Assembly: GCA_944325605.1 (NCBI GenBank)
Contig: CALVAX010000003.1
Coordinates: 1 to 64,000 of the forward strand
Origin: Candidatus Gastranaerophilales bacterium
GTDB lineage: Bacteria > Cyanobacteriota > Vampirovibrionia > Gastranaerophilales > Gastranaerophilaceae
DNA: 64,000 nt
Reading direction: 5' to 3'
Each line of letters begins with the position of its first letter. Position 1 is the first letter of the stretch. Below, one piece after another: positions 8,224-15,940 of the stretch. Below the pieces are notes generated by a model. It had not been told where the DNA came from. It saw only the letters and a program-made list of their open reading frames with translations, and searched no databases. Both the position numbers and the translations under genes were made by a program.

Positions 8224-8912
8224 CTTCTTCTGTTGAGGAAATGAAGTTTAATTCAATAATTACAGATATAGGTTTTGAGAAAATAAATGCGGCTTTGATA
8301 GCCGGAACGAAATTAGACTTAAAATACATTGCTGTGGGTGATGCTTGTGGTGAATATTATGAATTGCGTCAGGATCAAACAGCGTTGGTTAATGAGATTT
8401 ATCGGGCAGAAACTCAGGAAGTTGACGGAGTTTCTGCAACGGCTCTAATACCGCATAACATAGGCGGATTTTATATCAGGGAAGTCGGTGTTTTTGATAG
8501 TTTAAATAATTTAATTTTAATTGCAAGACAGCCATTGACTTATAAACCGCAGGAGGAACAGGGCGGAATTAAAGATATATGGATTAAGGTCAGATTAAAA
8601 GGAATAAATCCCGATGCCGTACAAATAAAAATTGACCCAAGCATCCAGTATGCTTCAGTAGAATTTGTAACAGATTTAATTAAAAGTCATCAACACCCTG
8701 ATTTAATGCCGATTTGGTTATATGACACAAACGGCAATGGAGTTGTTGATTCTTGTGAATTTGTTGATGGCGGACTATTTACGGACAAGGGAGATATTGA
8801 AATTCCACAGCCGCCTGTTCTTCCTGATTTGATAATGAACACGAGTATTTATGATAAAAACCAGAACGGTATTGTTGATGATGCCGAAAATATTGATGCA
8901 GGTGAATTTTAG
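8220..8912 (+). CDS. Tail fibre protein, collar-type N-terminus with Ca-binding-like repeats
   Basis: The first ~150 residues (FNSIITDIGFEKINAAL, YIAVGDACGEYYE, IGGFYIREVGVFD) match the N-terminal baseplate-anchoring domain of P2/Mu-type tail fibres. The C-terminal ~70 residues instead carry two copies of a dockerin/EF-hand-like loop, DTNGNGVVDSCEF and DKNQNGIVDDAEN, separated by a proline-rich linker. No receptor-binding tip is present, so this is probably an adaptor to which the next two fibre proteins attach. ATGA overlap with GpI. Confidence 0.8.
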   Translation: MTSSVEEMKFNSIITDIGFEKINAALIAGTKLDLKYIAVGDACGEYYELRQDQTALVNEIYRAETQEVDGVSATALIPHNIGGFYIREVGVFDSLNNLILIARQPLTYKPQEEQGGIKDIWIKVRLKGINPDAVQIKIDPSIQYASVEFVTDLIKSHQHPDLMPIWLYDTNGNGVVDSCEFVDGGLFTDKGDIEIPQPPVLPDLIMNTSIYDKNQNGIVDDAENIDAGEF

Positions 8913-8932
8913 AAACAAAAGGAGATTTATTT

Positions 8933-9616
8933 ATGGGAACAATTCAGATTAAACGTGGACTTAAAGCAAATTTGCCGAGTGAAGCTCCGGCAGGTGCACT
9001 TTTATACACAACAGATGAAAAGAAATTTTATATAGGCAACGGTGAAGGAAAAGCTCTAACCGCCTTTGATAACGCACAACAGCTTGCGGAGTATCTTGCA
9101 ACAAAATCAGATGTAGGTCATACACATACTTCAGCCAACGTAACGGATTTTGCAACAGCAGTGGATAACAGGATTGCATTACAAAGAGGACAGAATAACG
9201 GACTTGCTTCATTGGATGGTAACGGGAAAATTCCCACAACGCAAATTCCTTCTGTATTTAAGGATGCATATGTTGTAGATGATATTGCTGCACGTGATGC
9301 ATTAGAAAAATTTTCAGGTTTACATGCTCTTGTAATTGATGCAACGGCAGACGAAACCGTTGAAACTGGCGGGGCAGAATATGTTTGTGATGGTACACAG
9401 TGGATAAAAATATCCGAATTAAAGGATTTGGATATGGTAATTGACTGGGAAAATATTCAGGGCAGACCTTTTGTTCCGCAAAATTTTACGGATTTGGCAG
9501 ATTGTCCGGGGGAACTTACAGGAAATAAAGGAAAAATCCTTGTTGTAAATGAAGCTGAAGATGGGCTTGAATTTACAACAGTTTATATGGGAGATGTTGA
9601 TGGAGGAACATTTTAA
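8933..9616 (+). CDS. Tail fibre protein with tropism-determinant-type N-terminal repeat
   Basis: 227 residues beginning with TIQIKRGLKANLPSEAPAG and LYTTDEKKFYIGNG, the short beta repeat seen at the start of many fibre and tropism-determinant proteins. A shaft follows (VGHTHTSANVTDF, GLASLDGNGKIPTTQIP) and then a domain around YVVDDIAARDAL that occurs in several phage fibres. The sequence ends with GDVDGGTF, echoing the DAGEF/DGG endings of the preceding gene. A good aaaggag site precedes it. Confidence 0.8.
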   Translation: MGTIQIKRGLKANLPSEAPAGALLYTTDEKKFYIGNGEGKALTAFDNAQQLAEYLATKSDVGHTHTSANVTDFATAVDNRIALQRGQNNGLASLDGNGKIPTTQIPSVFKDAYVVDDIAARDALEKFSGLHALVIDATADETVETGGAEYVCDGTQWIKISELKDLDMVIDWENIQGRPFVPQNFTDLADCPGELTGNKGKILVVNEAEDGLEFTTVYMGDVDGGTF

Positions 9617-10098
9617 TGCCGACTAATATACGAATTCGGCGTGGTAATAAAGCCGATTTACCCGCTTCTGCTCCCTCCGGTATGCCGCTTTGGTGTGAAG
9701 ATACAAAAGAATTATTCATGGGAACTGGGACTTCTGTAGTTAATCCTACAACCGTAAATACTGATTTTGTGAAAAATATTGTTTCACAAGTTTTAGGTCA
9801 AGGTGTTAGCTTGAAGGGAAACGGATATATTAAAATCCCTGTTACAAGTGGCAAGTCAGTTATTATTCAATGGGGATGTGCAACAGGTTTTGGTTTTGGA
9901 ACTTCAAGAGATATTTATTTTCCTATTGCATTTCCTACAACCTGTGGAGCACTTGCAATAGCAGCCGGATATTATCAGGGAGCAGGTAATAAAGGTTCAA
10001 CCGCTCAAGTTTACAGAGTTGCGGCTAACAGATTCCATATTACCAGTAGATTTGAACAGGGAAGTGCAAATATAGACTGGATTGCCATTGGTTGGTAA
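9616..10098 (+). CDS. Short tail fibre protein, gp53-like C-terminal tip
   Basis: 160 residues. The N-terminus NIRIRRGNKADLPASAPSG repeats the motif that begins the upstream fibre. The C-terminal ~85 residues (VIIQWGCATGFGFGTSR ... FEQGSANIDWIAIGW) match the beta-sandwich tip found at the end of many fibres, e.g. the gp53-like C-terminal domain. It is a plausible receptor-binding tip. The start shares one base with the stop of the preceding gene. Confidence 0.8.
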   Translation: MPTNIRIRRGNKADLPASAPSGMPLWCEDTKELFMGTGTSVVNPTTVNTDFVKNIVSQVLGQGVSLKGNGYIKIPVTSGKSVIIQWGCATGFGFGTSRDIYFPIAFPTTCGALAIAAGYYQGAGNKGSTAQVYRVAANRFHITSRFEQGSANIDWIAIGW

Positions 10099-10111
10099 TG
10101 AAAGGAGTTTT

Positions 10112-10549
10112 ATGAAATATTTCGGATTTAAAGAAAATGTAGGCTACGGGTTTTATGACGAAAAATTTGACGGAGCAATTCAGCTTTCTGATGATGAATG
10201 GCAGGAACTTTTGTCAGAGCAATCCAATGGAAAAGATATTGTAATGTTTGGTGGTGTCGTTTTTGCCTCTGAACCAAATTTGTATTATTTAGACACAAAC
10301 GGGATTTATCAAAAATATTCAAGTGAAGAGTTACAGGAACTTGCAGAAATAAATCAGGTTGTGACGACAACAAATACTGCACTTAATTTTTTAAATGATA
10401 CGGATTGGAAAGTAACACGACACAGGGATCAGCAGGCTCAAGGAATAGAAACATCATTGACGGAAGAAGAGTATCAACAGTTGCTTGTTGACCGTCAAAA
10501 TGCAAGAGATTCAGTAATAAGAGGAGAAAAATATGGCAACCTTGAATAA
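10112..10549 (+). CDS. Tail fibre assembly/chaperone-like protein
   Basis: About 145 residues from the ATG at 10112, which has aaaggag upstream. The N-terminal half has FDGAIQLSDDEWQELLSEQ, and the C-terminal half the LNDTDWKVTRHRDQQ motif of small proteins located next to tail fibres in many phages. Its position after the fibres suggests a role in fibre folding or trimerisation. The end overlaps the endolysin start by 17 nt. Confidence 0.7.
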   Translation: MKYFGFKENVGYGFYDEKFDGAIQLSDDEWQELLSEQSNGKDIVMFGGVVFASEPNLYYLDTNGIYQKYSSEELQELAEINQVVTTTNTALNFLNDTDWKVTRHRDQQAQGIETSLTEEEYQQLLVDRQNARDSVIRGEKYGNLE

Positions 10550-11090
10550 AATTTGTCTGCACTGGACAGCAGGATCTAATTATCCCTGTAAGGAAGATTT
10601 GGCAGCATACCACTATTGCGTGGATAAATACGGCAGAATCTATGTAGGAAAACACAAACCTGAAGACAACCTGAACTGCTATGACGGCAATTATGCAATG
10701 CACTGCGGTGGAGGAAATACCGGCTGTATTGGCTTGTCTGTCTGCGGAATGGCAGGTTTTACATCAGATAAAAAGCAGACAAAATATCCGCTTACACAAA
10801 AACAGATTGAATCATTATGCTGCCTTGCAGGGTATTTATCTGTAAAATACGGAATTTTAATTACTGACAAACTGGTATTTACCCATTATGAATTCGACCA
10901 AAGACGTGCCAAAAACAAACGTGAAGGCAAGATAGATATTACTTATCTGCATTATTTGCCGAATTTATCCCCGAATAGTGTCGGAAAATACCTCAGACAA
11001 AAAATATCCTGGTACAGAACCAAGATAAAAGCAAACAAATACAAGTTTATTAAGAAAGGAGACTATTATGAGTTTATTCTCGTGGCTTAA
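10533..11090 (+). CDS. Endolysin: N-acetylmuramoyl-L-alanine amidase (amidase_2)
   Basis: 185 residues with the zinc amidase pattern: CLHWTAG near the start (first His at residue 10), AAYHYCVDKYGRIY, MHCGGGNTGCIGLSV (His about 57) and a THYEFDQRR segment late in the domain supplying the last ligand region. It cleaves the stem peptide from MurNAc to release progeny. No signal peptide, so export needs a holin, possibly one of the next two small proteins. The C-terminal ~40 residues are basic and may bind the wall. Confidence 0.88.
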   Translation: MATLNKICLHWTAGSNYPCKEDLAAYHYCVDKYGRIYVGKHKPEDNLNCYDGNYAMHCGGGNTGCIGLSVCGMAGFTSDKKQTKYPLTQKQIESLCCLAGYLSVKYGILITDKLVFTHYEFDQRRAKNKREGKIDITYLHYLPNLSPNSVGKYLRQKISWYRTKIKANKYKFIKKGDYYEFILVA

Positions 11091-11358
11091 AGACTGGAAA
11101 GTTTTAAATGAACTGTGGGATTTGCTTGAGCCTTTTGTAATTAATCTTGCAGAAAAGAATGTTCCCAAGTATATTACAAAACTCTATGAAAATCTTGCCA
11201 AAGCAACACAGCCGGCTCTTGACAGTTTAAAAAAGCTGAAAGAAAAGATTAAAACTTCACCGAACGCTCTGGATGATTATTGTTTTAATCAAGGTGTTAA
11301 CGCTATTGAAACATTTGCAAATCACCTCTTAACCGTAGTTGCGGATTTGAGGAAATAA
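11068..11358 (+). CDS. Small phage protein of the lysis region, unknown
   Basis: 96 residues starting at an ATG with an aaaggagac site and overlapping the endolysin by 23 nt. It is amphipathic and helical (LFSWLKDWKVLNELWDLLEPFV then KKLKEKIKT), with no clear membrane segment. Position directly after an endolysin suggests a lysis role, but the sequence does not identify one. Confidence 0.6.
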   Translation: MSLFSWLKDWKVLNELWDLLEPFVINLAEKNVPKYITKLYENLAKATQPALDSLKKLKEKIKTSPNALDDYCFNQGVNAIETFANHLLTVVADLRK

Positions 11359-11362
11359 GCAG

Positions 11363-11605
11363 ATGTGGTTTTCTGCAATGATTAAATCTTTATTTGACTG
11401 TATCTCGCAAATTGCGAGGTACGGTCAGACTAAGATTGAAAATCAAGAGGCTTCCTCAATTATTCAGGACAAAGAAGATTTAGAAAAAGCCGGCAATTAT
11501 GCAGAGCAGATTATTGAAATCGCTCAAAAATACAAATCTTCAATGTCTAAAAGGGATCAGCGGAGACTGAAATCGTTAATTAAAAAATTTAATAAGGTGG
11601 ATTGA
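11363..11605 (+). CDS. Small phage protein of the lysis region, possible spanin-like
   Basis: 80 residues. The first ~18 residues (MWFSAMIKSLFDCISQIA) are weakly hydrophobic and the rest is a charged helix ending in KRDQRRLKSLIKKFNKVD. Such an anchor-plus-coil layout is seen in lysis accessory proteins, but no family is recognised. It sits 4 nt after the preceding gene and overlaps the upstream edge of the DUF4417 gene. Confidence 0.5.
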   Translation: MWFSAMIKSLFDCISQIARYGQTKIENQEASSIIQDKEDLEKAGNYAEQIIEIAQKYKSSMSKRDQRRLKSLIKKFNKVD

Positions 11606-11607
11606 AT

Positions 11608-12231
11608 ATGTCTTGGAGAGATTTATTAAACGTACAAAATGTTGAAAAAGGTTTCTTTGCCTCCTCCAATTCCTATGGCATACCCGATATTACCCCGGAT
11701 GAGTTTGATGTAAAAGAACTCATCCCTTATCGGGTAGATTCCAACAGAAACGGAACGGCACACTTTTTCTTGGATGATTACAGGTTTGAAAGATGTTGGA
11801 AAAACGCTGACTCTCAAATAGAAGAATTGAAAAAATACGATGGAGTTTTGTCTCCTGATTTTTCAATGTACACAAATTACCCCGAAGCGTTTCAAATTTG
11901 GCAGGTTTACAGAAACCGTTGGTGTGCCGCTTACTGGCAAAGTAAGGGAATAAAAGTTATTCCAACAATCAGTTGGTCAAATGAATCCAGTTATAAATAC
12001 GCATTCCTTGGTATTCCTAAAAATTCTATTGTTGCAATCGGAACAGTCGGAATCCTCAACGATAAAAATGCAGAAAAACTCTTTATGCAAGGGTTTAAAG
12101 AAATGTTAAAACAACTTGAACCCAAGCGTATTTTGATTTATGGAAACAGACTGACCGAACTTGAGGAATACAAAAATCTTCAATGGTTCGAACCGTACAC
12201 AAATAAATGGAATAAAAAGAAAGGCAGGTAA
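11608..12231 (+). CDS. DUF4417 family protein
   Basis: About 207 residues from the ATG at 11608 (aaggtgg 7 nt upstream; a TTG 6 nt earlier is less likely). The sequence contains the family patterns IPYRVDSNRNGTAHFFLDD (in part), LSPDFSMYTNYPEA and NRLTELEEYKNLQWFEPY. DUF4417 proteins are common cargo of phages and plasmids and have no established function. A glycine-rich protein gene follows after 2 nt, a pairing often seen in phages. Confidence 0.8.
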   Translation: MSWRDLLNVQNVEKGFFASSNSYGIPDITPDEFDVKELIPYRVDSNRNGTAHFFLDDYRFERCWKNADSQIEELKKYDGVLSPDFSMYTNYPEAFQIWQVYRNRWCAAYWQSKGIKVIPTISWSNESSYKYAFLGIPKNSIVAIGTVGILNDKNAEKLFMQGFKEMLKQLEPKRILIYGNRLTELEEYKNLQWFEPYTNKWNKKKGR

Positions 12232-12233
12232 AA

Positions 12234-12788
12234 ATGGGCGGACGTGGTTCAGGCGGAAGTCGTGGCGGAGGAGGTGCAAATAAATCTATTGATGCCAAAA
12301 CCGAAAATAAATTGAATTCATTGTTAAATCAATCATATAAATATGATGACGAGGCTTATGAATTTTCAAGAAGGGCAGCATCTGAAAGAGCCATTGCCAA
12401 AAGGTATAAACAACTCGGCAAAAAACAATTAGCAAAAGATTATACTCAATATGCTAAAGAGGCACAAGCAAGGGCGGATAAAGCAAAAATTCAGGCTAAA
12501 CAATATTTAGATGAGGCATCAAAACTGGCAAGCAAAAAAATTCGAGATATCCCGAGAACATATCAATATAAGGGAGAAAAAGGAGTTCGGACTGTATATA
12601 AAAGCCCGCAGAATGCAAGAAGAGCTTATGAACAATCAAGACGAAGTTTAGTTAGTACTGCATATAAAGACCATCCAACCATTGTAGAATCTCCAAAAGG
12701 CGGATATAGTGTAATGCCCCATGGTATAGCAAAATTAAACAAATTAAAAGAAATAAGCCCATATAGTATTGATATGGGAAATTCGTAA
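12234..12788 (+). CDS. Glycine-rich N-terminus phage protein, unknown
   Basis: 184 residues opening with MGGRGSGGSRGGGGANK, a start shared by many uncharacterised phage proteins next to DUF4417 genes. The middle is a long lysine/alanine-rich helix (about 30-110). The C-terminus PTIVESPKGGYSVMPHG suggests a small globular end. It could be a packaged internal or DNA-binding protein; nothing in the sequence decides. Confidence 0.6.
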   Translation: MGGRGSGGSRGGGGANKSIDAKTENKLNSLLNQSYKYDDEAYEFSRRAASERAIAKRYKQLGKKQLAKDYTQYAKEAQARADKAKIQAKQYLDEASKLASKKIRDIPRTYQYKGEKGVRTVYKSPQNARRAYEQSRRSLVSTAYKDHPTIVESPKGGYSVMPHGIAKLNKLKEISPYSIDMGNS

Positions 12789-12789
12789 T

Positions 12790-12883
12790 TGTGTCTGAAT
12801 GATACGGAATTGGGAGCAATGACTTCCAATTCTTTCTCTTCAGAGTGATGAATGTGGTTGTACTAAAAATAAAGGAGGTCATT
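12790..12883 (+). promoter_or_regulatory. Repeated ~95-nt leader, copy 1
   Basis: First of four related leaders. Starts 2 nt after the preceding stop with TGTCTGAATGATACG, has AATGACTT in the middle and CAGAGTGAT later, then an aaaggagg ribosome site. 94 nt from block start to ATG. In this copy the centre forms a 10-bp stem (GAATTGGGAG with CTTCCAATTC, loop CAATGA). Confidence 0.7.
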
Positions 12884-13684
12884 ATGACAGAAACAATCAC
12901 ACCAATTGAAGTTTTAAAAAGCAGACAAAACTTCTCAGATTACATTACAAAACATTCAAAGGAAGTAACAAATGATTTACTTCAAGGTTATCCAAGCAGG
13001 CCGCTACACATTATTTGTCCACAACTAACTCAAAATTCAGATGGACTAATGGAATCACTAGCCAAGTTAGTAGATAATCAAAAGGCATATATATTTTGGT
13101 TTGTAGCTAACATAAAAGAAGATTTGGAAAATATTTCCAAAAATTTAAATCAGATTTTTGACAAAAATTACTGTGGAATATTTATTATTAAAGCAGTTTT
13201 GAACGGGGATAAAATAGAATTTGAACCTATTTTGAAACCGGAAATTCCTTCAAAACAAGTACGCAATGAAAATACCCCCGCCAAACTTCTACAAAAAGCA
13301 TACTGGGAAAAATATTTTGAAATCTGTGATGAACTTCAAAGCGAAATGCAAGTAAATCCGGCACCACAACATTATCAATATATTCCAATCGCTAAAAAGG
13401 GTGTTCAGATAATGCAAACGGTAAATACAAAAGATAAGTATATCGCAACGGAATTATTTATAAATATTGACAAAGAGATATTTAATAAACTATTAGAACA
13501 TAAATCCGAAATTGAAGAAAAGTTAGGCTTTTTAGATTGGCAGGCTTTAGAGGATAAAAAATCTTCAAGAATCCGTCAAAGACTTAATTATGATATCTCA
13601 GATGCAAGTCAGATTGATAATGCTATTAAAGACCATATAAAAATGGCGGAAGATTTTAGGGAAACATTCAAAAAATATTTATAA
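12884..13684 (+). CDS. DUF4268-domain protein
   Basis: 266 residues from the ATG at 12884, which has a strong aaaggaggt site. The C-terminal ~100 residues (YIATELFINIDKEIFNKLL, LGFLDWQALEDKKSSRIRQ) match the DUF4268 pattern, a small domain related to the core found in some restriction and defence-associated proteins. The N-terminal ~150 residues (LKSRQNFSDYI, YIFWFVANIKEDLENI) resemble the leading part of such proteins. It lies in the accessory tail of the phage late region with the repeated leader upstream and a strong terminator downstream, so it is probably an independently regulated cargo gene acting against host or rival phage. That is inference. Confidence 0.7.
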   Translation: MTETITPIEVLKSRQNFSDYITKHSKEVTNDLLQGYPSRPLHIICPQLTQNSDGLMESLAKLVDNQKAYIFWFVANIKEDLENISKNLNQIFDKNYCGIFIIKAVLNGDKIEFEPILKPEIPSKQVRNENTPAKLLQKAYWEKYFEICDELQSEMQVNPAPQHYQYIPIAKKGVQIMQTVNTKDKYIATELFINIDKEIFNKLLEHKSEIEEKLGFLDWQALEDKKSSRIRQRLNYDISDASQIDNAIKDHIKMAEDFRETFKKYL

Positions 13685-13706
13685 GGGGCATTTCAAAGCC
13701 CCTTTT
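13683..13706 (+). terminator. Rho-independent terminator
   Basis: AAGGGGC and GCCCCTT arms with an ~8-nt loop and a TTTT run, immediately after the stop of the DUF4268 gene. Confidence 0.8.
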
Positions 13707-13724
13707 GAATAAAAGGAGCATTTT

Positions 13725-14012
13725 ATGAGCATATTGAATAAAAAAGATAGAGAAATATTAGAACAGTTGCATGACGAACTTCTTGCTGACATAGAAATGT
13801 TGGAACAACATTTTAGTAAGATTGAAGCACTTTTGAAAAAGGATAAAATTCATCTCTCAGAACTCGGCGATGACATTGAAACCGTAATACAACGCAGGAA
13901 AAATCGTAAATTTGCACTTATAACTGATATTGTAAATTTAGAAACAGAATATAACATTAATATTGACTTCAATGAAATCAACAGATGTATTATAGAGCTT
14001 TCGGAAAAATAA
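13725..14012 (+). CDS. Small phage accessory protein, unknown
   Basis: 95 residues, helical throughout, with heptad-like pattern (LNKKDREILEQLHDELLADI, MLEQHFSKIEALLKK). It has aaaggag before its ATG and lies between a terminator and the next small gene. It lacks the repeated leader. No family recognised. Confidence 0.6.
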   Translation: MSILNKKDREILEQLHDELLADIEMLEQHFSKIEALLKKDKIHLSELGDDIETVIQRRKNRKFALITDIVNLETEYNINIDFNEINRCIIELSEK

Positions 14013-14061
14013 GCCTTAGTGGCTAATAGACTCAAGAATAATAAAGGAATAGGATTGAACT

Positions 14062-14316
14062 ATGGCACAGAAAATTATTGTAAACAACAAAAGAACTCGT
14101 GAACTATTGGAATTAACCCTGCCGGAATTTAAGGAAAAGTTTAAAGCCGAATTAAAAACGGCTCTTGATAATTTTGAAAAGCAAGAAAGCCGAAAAAACT
14201 TTTTGCCTCCATTTATCAAGCCGAGCAATAATTTTGAATCAGATTTCTATTTCAATCTGCGTTGGAATTTCAATAATTTGCAAAATTCAAACTGGTATAT
14301 TGAACGTATCCTTTAA
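14062..14316 (+). CDS. Small phage accessory protein, unknown
   Basis: 84 residues; basic N-terminus (AQKIIVNNKRTRELL), helical middle and an aromatic end (FYFNLRWNFNNLQNSNWYIE). Ribosome site is weak (aaaggaatagg). It precedes copy 2 of the repeated leader by 4 nt. No family recognised. Confidence 0.55.
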   Translation: MAQKIIVNNKRTRELLELTLPEFKEKFKAELKTALDNFEKQESRKNFLPPFIKPSNNFESDFYFNLRWNFNNLQNSNWYIERIL

Positions 14317-14320
14317 TAAA

Positions 14321-14417
14321 TGTGTCTGAATGATACGAAATGTCTGCAATGACTTGATATTGATATTAATCAGAGTGATTAATACTGGTGTAGACGTTAA
14401 AAAGGAAGGATAAAGTT
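14321..14417 (+). promoter_or_regulatory. Repeated ~95-nt leader, copy 2
   Basis: Begins 4 nt after the preceding stop. Carries the TGTCTGAATGATACG block, AATGACTTGAT and CAGAGTGATTAAT. Here the last block forms an 8-bp perfect stem (ATTAATCA / TGATTAAT) around a GAG loop. 97 nt to the ATG. Confidence 0.7.
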
Positions 14418-14669
14418 ATGAAACAAACATCTTACAATGTAAAATTCTCCGCAACAGTAAAAATTAACGGAGAACTTCAAATTAATGCATCAAGCGAAGA
14501 TGAGGCACAGCTAATTGCCAGAATTATATTAAGACAAAATCTTAACAGTGAGGACTGCCTTATTGAAATAGGAGAAGACGATAATAGCAATAACATTACA
14601 GTAAGAGAAATGACGCTGTTGCCAAATATAACAGCTCTCGATATTCAAGATGCTATGCCCCTTGACTAA
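14418..14669 (+). CDS. Small phage accessory protein, unknown
   Basis: 83 residues with a beta-rich start (SYNVKFSATVKINGELQINASS) and an acidic end. The pattern 'KINGELQINASSEDEAQLIA' is shared in style with small phage proteins that have a ferredoxin-like fold, but no named family can be assigned. Preceded by the repeated leader (copy 2) and followed after 0-1 nt by copy 3. Confidence 0.6.
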   Translation: MKQTSYNVKFSATVKINGELQINASSEDEAQLIARIILRQNLNSEDCLIEIGEDDNSNNITVREMTLLPNITALDIQDAMPLD

Positions 14670-14767
14670 TGTGCCCGAATGATACGAAACACCAGTAATG
14701 ACTTGATGCTCAGCCTAATTAGAGTGATTAATGTCAATGTAGACATTAAAACAAAGGAGATAAAGTT
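14670..14767 (+). promoter_or_regulatory. Repeated ~95-nt leader, copy 3
   Basis: Begins immediately after the previous stop codon. GTGCCCGAATGATACGAA, GTAATGACTTGATG and TAGAGTGATTAATG match the other copies. The GAG-loop stem keeps pairing through a G-U change. 98 nt to the ATG. Confidence 0.7.
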
Positions 14768-14965
14768 ATGACAAAGAAAAATTTAAAAGTATCGACATTA
14801 AAATTTGAAATTATGACAAACCTTGATGAAGTATTAAAAGTGCTAGAAAAACTTAAATTAGTAGCCCCTTCAGAAGTATTTTTTGAAAGCCGAGCCGAAG
14901 ATTGGCTTTATAGCGAACCACCGGGGCAAGATATGGATAAGGTTTTGAAAGAGTTGGGGTACTAA
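14768..14965 (+). CDS. Small phage accessory protein, unknown
   Basis: 65 residues, starting MTKKNLKVSTLKFEIM. It is short, alternates charged helices with a C-terminal PPGQDMDKVLKELGY. The MTKK start and leader are shared with the next leader-bearing gene, so the N-terminal codons may belong to the repeated module. Its stop lies within the loop of the terminator hairpin. Confidence 0.5.
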   Translation: MTKKNLKVSTLKFEIMTNLDEVLKVLEKLKLVAPSEVFFESRAEDWLYSEPPGQDMDKVLKELGY

Positions 14966-14981
14966 ACTTCAACTCTTTTTT
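14948..14981 (+). terminator. Rho-independent terminator overlapping the stop codon
   Basis: AAAGAGTTG and CAACTCTTT arms (9 bp) followed by T6. The stop codon of the 65-residue gene is inside the loop. Confidence 0.75.
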
Positions 14982-14983
14982 AT

Positions 14984-15079
14984 TGTGTCTGAATGATACG
15001 AAGTTCCAGTAATGACTTGATGTTCATACTATTCAGAGTGATTAATATCAATGTAAACAAGCAAAGAAAGGATAAAATT
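14984..15079 (+). promoter_or_regulatory. Repeated ~95-nt leader, copy 4
   Basis: Follows directly on a terminator, so it must contain or be preceded by its own promoter if it is transcribed. TGTCTGAATGATACGAAG, GTAATGACTTGATG and CAGAGTGATTAAT are conserved. 96 nt to the ATG. Confidence 0.7.
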
Positions 15080-15595
15080 ATGACAAAGAAAATTTTAAAA
15101 ACACAAAATAAAGAATGGGGATTCTGGGGAACAACAGCACAACATTATACCAACAAAGAAACTCAACAGAGATGGAACGATGCTTTTGAAACCCTGCTTG
15201 AATTATCAGGTGCAAACCCTGAACAGGTTAGAGAATTATTAGATGCCAGAATCGGCAGACACTTCGCAGACCACTGTTTTGGAGAAAAAGATGTCAAACA
15301 AATAACAAAAGAATGTTATTTTAACTGGCTCGCCAAAGAATTATTTGATGATGCAAATTCAAAAAAGCCATTAGAAACAGAAAAAAATTCAGTTTTATTC
15401 GGAACTAATGTTTATAACACAATTTACGATAGAGTAGATGTTGTACTATACACTTACAAAAATAAAAACAGAATCCACGAAGATTACGCTCTCTGTATAA
15501 CTAAAGACCTTAAAAAATATAGAGTCGGGATGGATTACATAAGACCGATTGAAGATATGGATGAAGATGAATTATATAGAGCCGGACTGGCTTAA
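15080..15595 (+). CDS. Phage accessory protein, unknown
   Basis: 171 residues from the ATG at 15080 (aaagga upstream); an in-frame start at 14993 lies within the leader and is rejected. Features include GFWGTTAQHYTNKETQQRW at the start and a C-terminus IRPIEDMDEDELYRAGLA. No family is recognised; the length and acidic character fit an inhibitor or small effector. Last gene of the + strand block before the convergent terminator. Confidence 0.6.
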   Translation: MTKKILKTQNKEWGFWGTTAQHYTNKETQQRWNDAFETLLELSGANPEQVRELLDARIGRHFADHCFGEKDVKQITKECYFNWLAKELFDDANSKKPLETEKNSVLFGTNVYNTIYDRVDVVLYTYKNKNRIHEDYALCITKDLKKYRVGMDYIRPIEDMDEDELYRAGLA

Positions 15596-15615
15596 CCCCT
15601 TTAAATTTAATATTT

Positions 15616-15640
15616 AACGCTATATTTTATAGCGTTTTGC
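15616..15640. terminator. Convergent (bidirectional) terminator
   Basis: AACGCTAT / ATAGCGTT hairpin with a 5-nt loop and T-rich flanks at the meeting point of the late (+) and early (-) blocks. It overlaps the stop of the - strand gene. Confidence 0.7.
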
Positions 15641-15911
15641 TTTTCCCGATATATTCCAAATACCGTTTATAACAATTTAAAAATACGTTTTCCTCATCTA
15701 TAAAATTAGTTTTAAGAGCATCAATCAACACTTTTACCGGCATTGAAAAATAATCGCTCGGATAATTTCCCAGTCTTATTATAAGAGTACCTGAATCGAA
15801 TGACGAATGTTCTAAGCAAAAATAATAATCCCTGATTTCATCAGAACCTAAATAAATACAATCTTCACAATCGTGCTGATATAAAGGTTTTTGTTTTTCC
15901 GCAACCGGCAT
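15627..15911 (-). CDS. Small phage protein with Cys pair, unknown
   Basis: 94 residues; HDCEDCIYLGS near the start is a CxxC-type pair and a further Cys lies in YYFCLEH, a pattern seen in small phage metal-binding proteins. A TATAAT-like -10 box lies about 25 nt before the ATG with a gagggg ribosome site, so it appears to be transcribed separately from the early operon, whose terminator lies just upstream. It converges with the late block. Confidence 0.55.
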   Translation of the reverse strand: MPVAEKQKPLYQHDCEDCIYLGSDEIRDYYFCLEHSSFDSGTLIIRLGNYPSDYFSMPVKVLIDALKTNFIDEENVFLNCYKRYLEYIGKSKTL

Positions 15912-15940
15912 GTTATCCCCTCATGTAAAATAAATTATAC

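Noticed and set aside
9616-11090. Diversity-generating retroelement around the fibre genes
   Set aside because: No reverse transcriptase and no template/variable repeat pair are present.
12790-15079. The four leaders contain CTGAATGA and CGAA, which look hammerhead-like
   Set aside because: The core would need CUGAUGA without the extra base and a closing stem before GAAA; neither is found, and no cleavage triplet is placed correctly.
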